Origin: Patescibacteria group bacterium
GTDB taxonomy: Bacteria; Patescibacteriota; Gracilibacteria; UBA1369; JAHJTR01
NCBI GenBank assembly: GCA_018829865.1
Contig: JAHJTR010000048.1
Location: 1-6,715 of the forward strand
DNA length: 6,715 nucleotides
Reading direction: 5' to 3'
Below are positions 6,045 to 6,715 of this stretch, in pieces. Made by a program: the position numbers and the translations under genes. Numbering within the stretch: the first letter of the stretch is position 1; each line of letters begins with the position of its first letter. Under the pieces are notes generated by a model. That model did no database searches and was not told where the DNA came from. It saw only the letters and a program-made list of their open reading frames with translations.

Positions 6045-6715
6045 TTGAAAAATTAGCGAAAATTGAGGAAGAATATAATGAGATTGAGCAGAAATTGATG
6101 CAGCCTGATGTTGTGAATGATATGAATGTGTATCAGGGAATGCTTAAACGTAGAAAACAGATTGAGTCGGCGGTGGTGCTTTACCGTAAATATCGGGATA
6201 CATTGGCGCAAATCGAAGAGGCGGAAAATGTGATTGCGCAGGAAAGTGATGCTGAAATGATTGAGCTTGGGAGGCAAGAGCTTGATGAGGCGAAAAAGAA
6301 AAAGCTTGAGCTTGAGGAGGAGTTGAAGGTTGAGTTAATCCCAAAAGATCCAAATGATACCAAGGATTGTATTGTGGAGATTCGGGCGGGTGCGGGTGGC
6401 GAGGAGGCGGCTTTGTTTGCCGGTGAGCTGATGCGCATGTATATGCGGTATGTCGAGAATAGTGGTTTTGGTGTTGAGATTATGAGCAAGAGTGATGCTG
6501 ATGCGGGAGGTATAAAAGAGGTGATTTTTAGAATGCATGGGGGTAATGGTGCGTATGGGGTGATGAAATATGAGAGTGGCGTGCATAGAGTGCAACGAAT
6601 ACCTGCGACTGAAAGTCAGGGGCGAGTGCATACTTCTGCGGCTTCTGTGGCGGTGCTGCCTGAGGTTGAGGAGGTAGATGTTGATATTAAACCTGAGGAT
6701 TTGAGGGTTGATGTG
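6041..6715 (+). CDS. prfA: Peptide chain release factor 1, 5' part (cut by window end)
   Basis: The first 225 residues of class I release factor RF1 are present; the usual length is about 355-360, so roughly the last third lies outside the window. Residues 1-100 form the charged helical N-terminal domain. EIRAGAGGEEAALFAGEL (113-130) is the conserved block opening the central domain. HRVQRIPATESQGRVHTSA (182-200) contains the Pro-Ala-Thr tripeptide (188-190), the PxT codon-reading motif that identifies RF1, reading UAA and UAG, rather than RF2, which has SPF. The reading frame stops at DLRVDV, just before the expected GGQ peptide-release loop. ATG 6041 shares bases with the prmC TGA and has no Shine-Dalgarno, so translational coupling is likely. 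The frame is intact to the edge, with no sign of damage. Confidence 0.96.
   Translation, partial: MIEKLAKIEEEYNEIEQKLMQPDVVNDMNVYQGMLKRRKQIESAVVLYRKYRDTLAQIEEAENVIAQESDAEMIELGRQELDEAKKKKLELEEELKVELIPKDPNDTKDCIVEIRAGAGGEEAALFAGELMRMYMRYVENSGFGVEIMSKSDADAGGIKEVIFRMHGGNGAYGVMKYESGVHRVQRIPATESQGRVHTSAASVAVLPEVEEVDVDIKPEDLRVDV

Noticed and set aside
1..6715. CRISPR array, tRNA, rRNA, insertion sequence or defence system
   Set aside because: No regularly spaced repeats, transposase-like frame, terminal inverted repeats or recognisable RNA gene was seen; nearly all of the window is accounted for by five genes and short spacers.

Overview
This AT-rich window carries five genes, all on the + strand. 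It looks like bacterial chromosome from a streamlined lineage, most likely a member of the Candidate Phyla Radiation (Patescibacteria). The reasons are the short GyrB without the large insertion seen in E. coli, a short Lys/Arg-rich bS21, a PrmC with NLPY in place of NPPY, very short gene spacing, and a large single-span protein with a FecR-like ectodomain. That placement is inference from sequence style; no 16S or search result supports it. About 2,100 sense codons contain no in-frame TGA, so the standard bacterial code fits and the UGA=Gly code of Gracilibacteria/Absconditabacteria does not.

Layout: (1) positions 1-127 hold the end of an unknown upstream region and a good extended -10 promoter. 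(2) 131-2818 encodes an 895-residue membrane-anchored protein of unknown function, with a FecR-like beta domain, a long helical middle, two similar alpha/beta segments and a charged C-terminal coiled coil. (3) 2906-4807 is gyrB, with its own extended -10 promoter. (4) 4808-4922 is a structured intergenic region with overlapping inverted repeats, a near-consensus promoter and a strong Shine-Dalgarno. (5) 4923-5129 is rpsU (bS21), closed by a strong intrinsic terminator. (6) 5184-6044 is prmC, and (7) 6041-6715 is the 5' part of prfA (RF1), cut off by the window edge just before its GGQ loop.

Functionally, gyrB handles chromosome supercoiling. The second half is a translation block: bS21 sits on the small subunit near the 3' end of 16S rRNA, RF1 terminates at UAA/UAG, and PrmC methylates the GGQ glutamine of the release factors. 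prmC and prfA overlap by four bases (ATGA) and are probably translationally coupled.

I see no CRISPR array, transposon, tRNA or rRNA, and most genes are housekeeping. The points most worth following are that rpsU is the only gene here with a Shine-Dalgarno sequence, its structured upstream region, and the unrecognised large surface protein.
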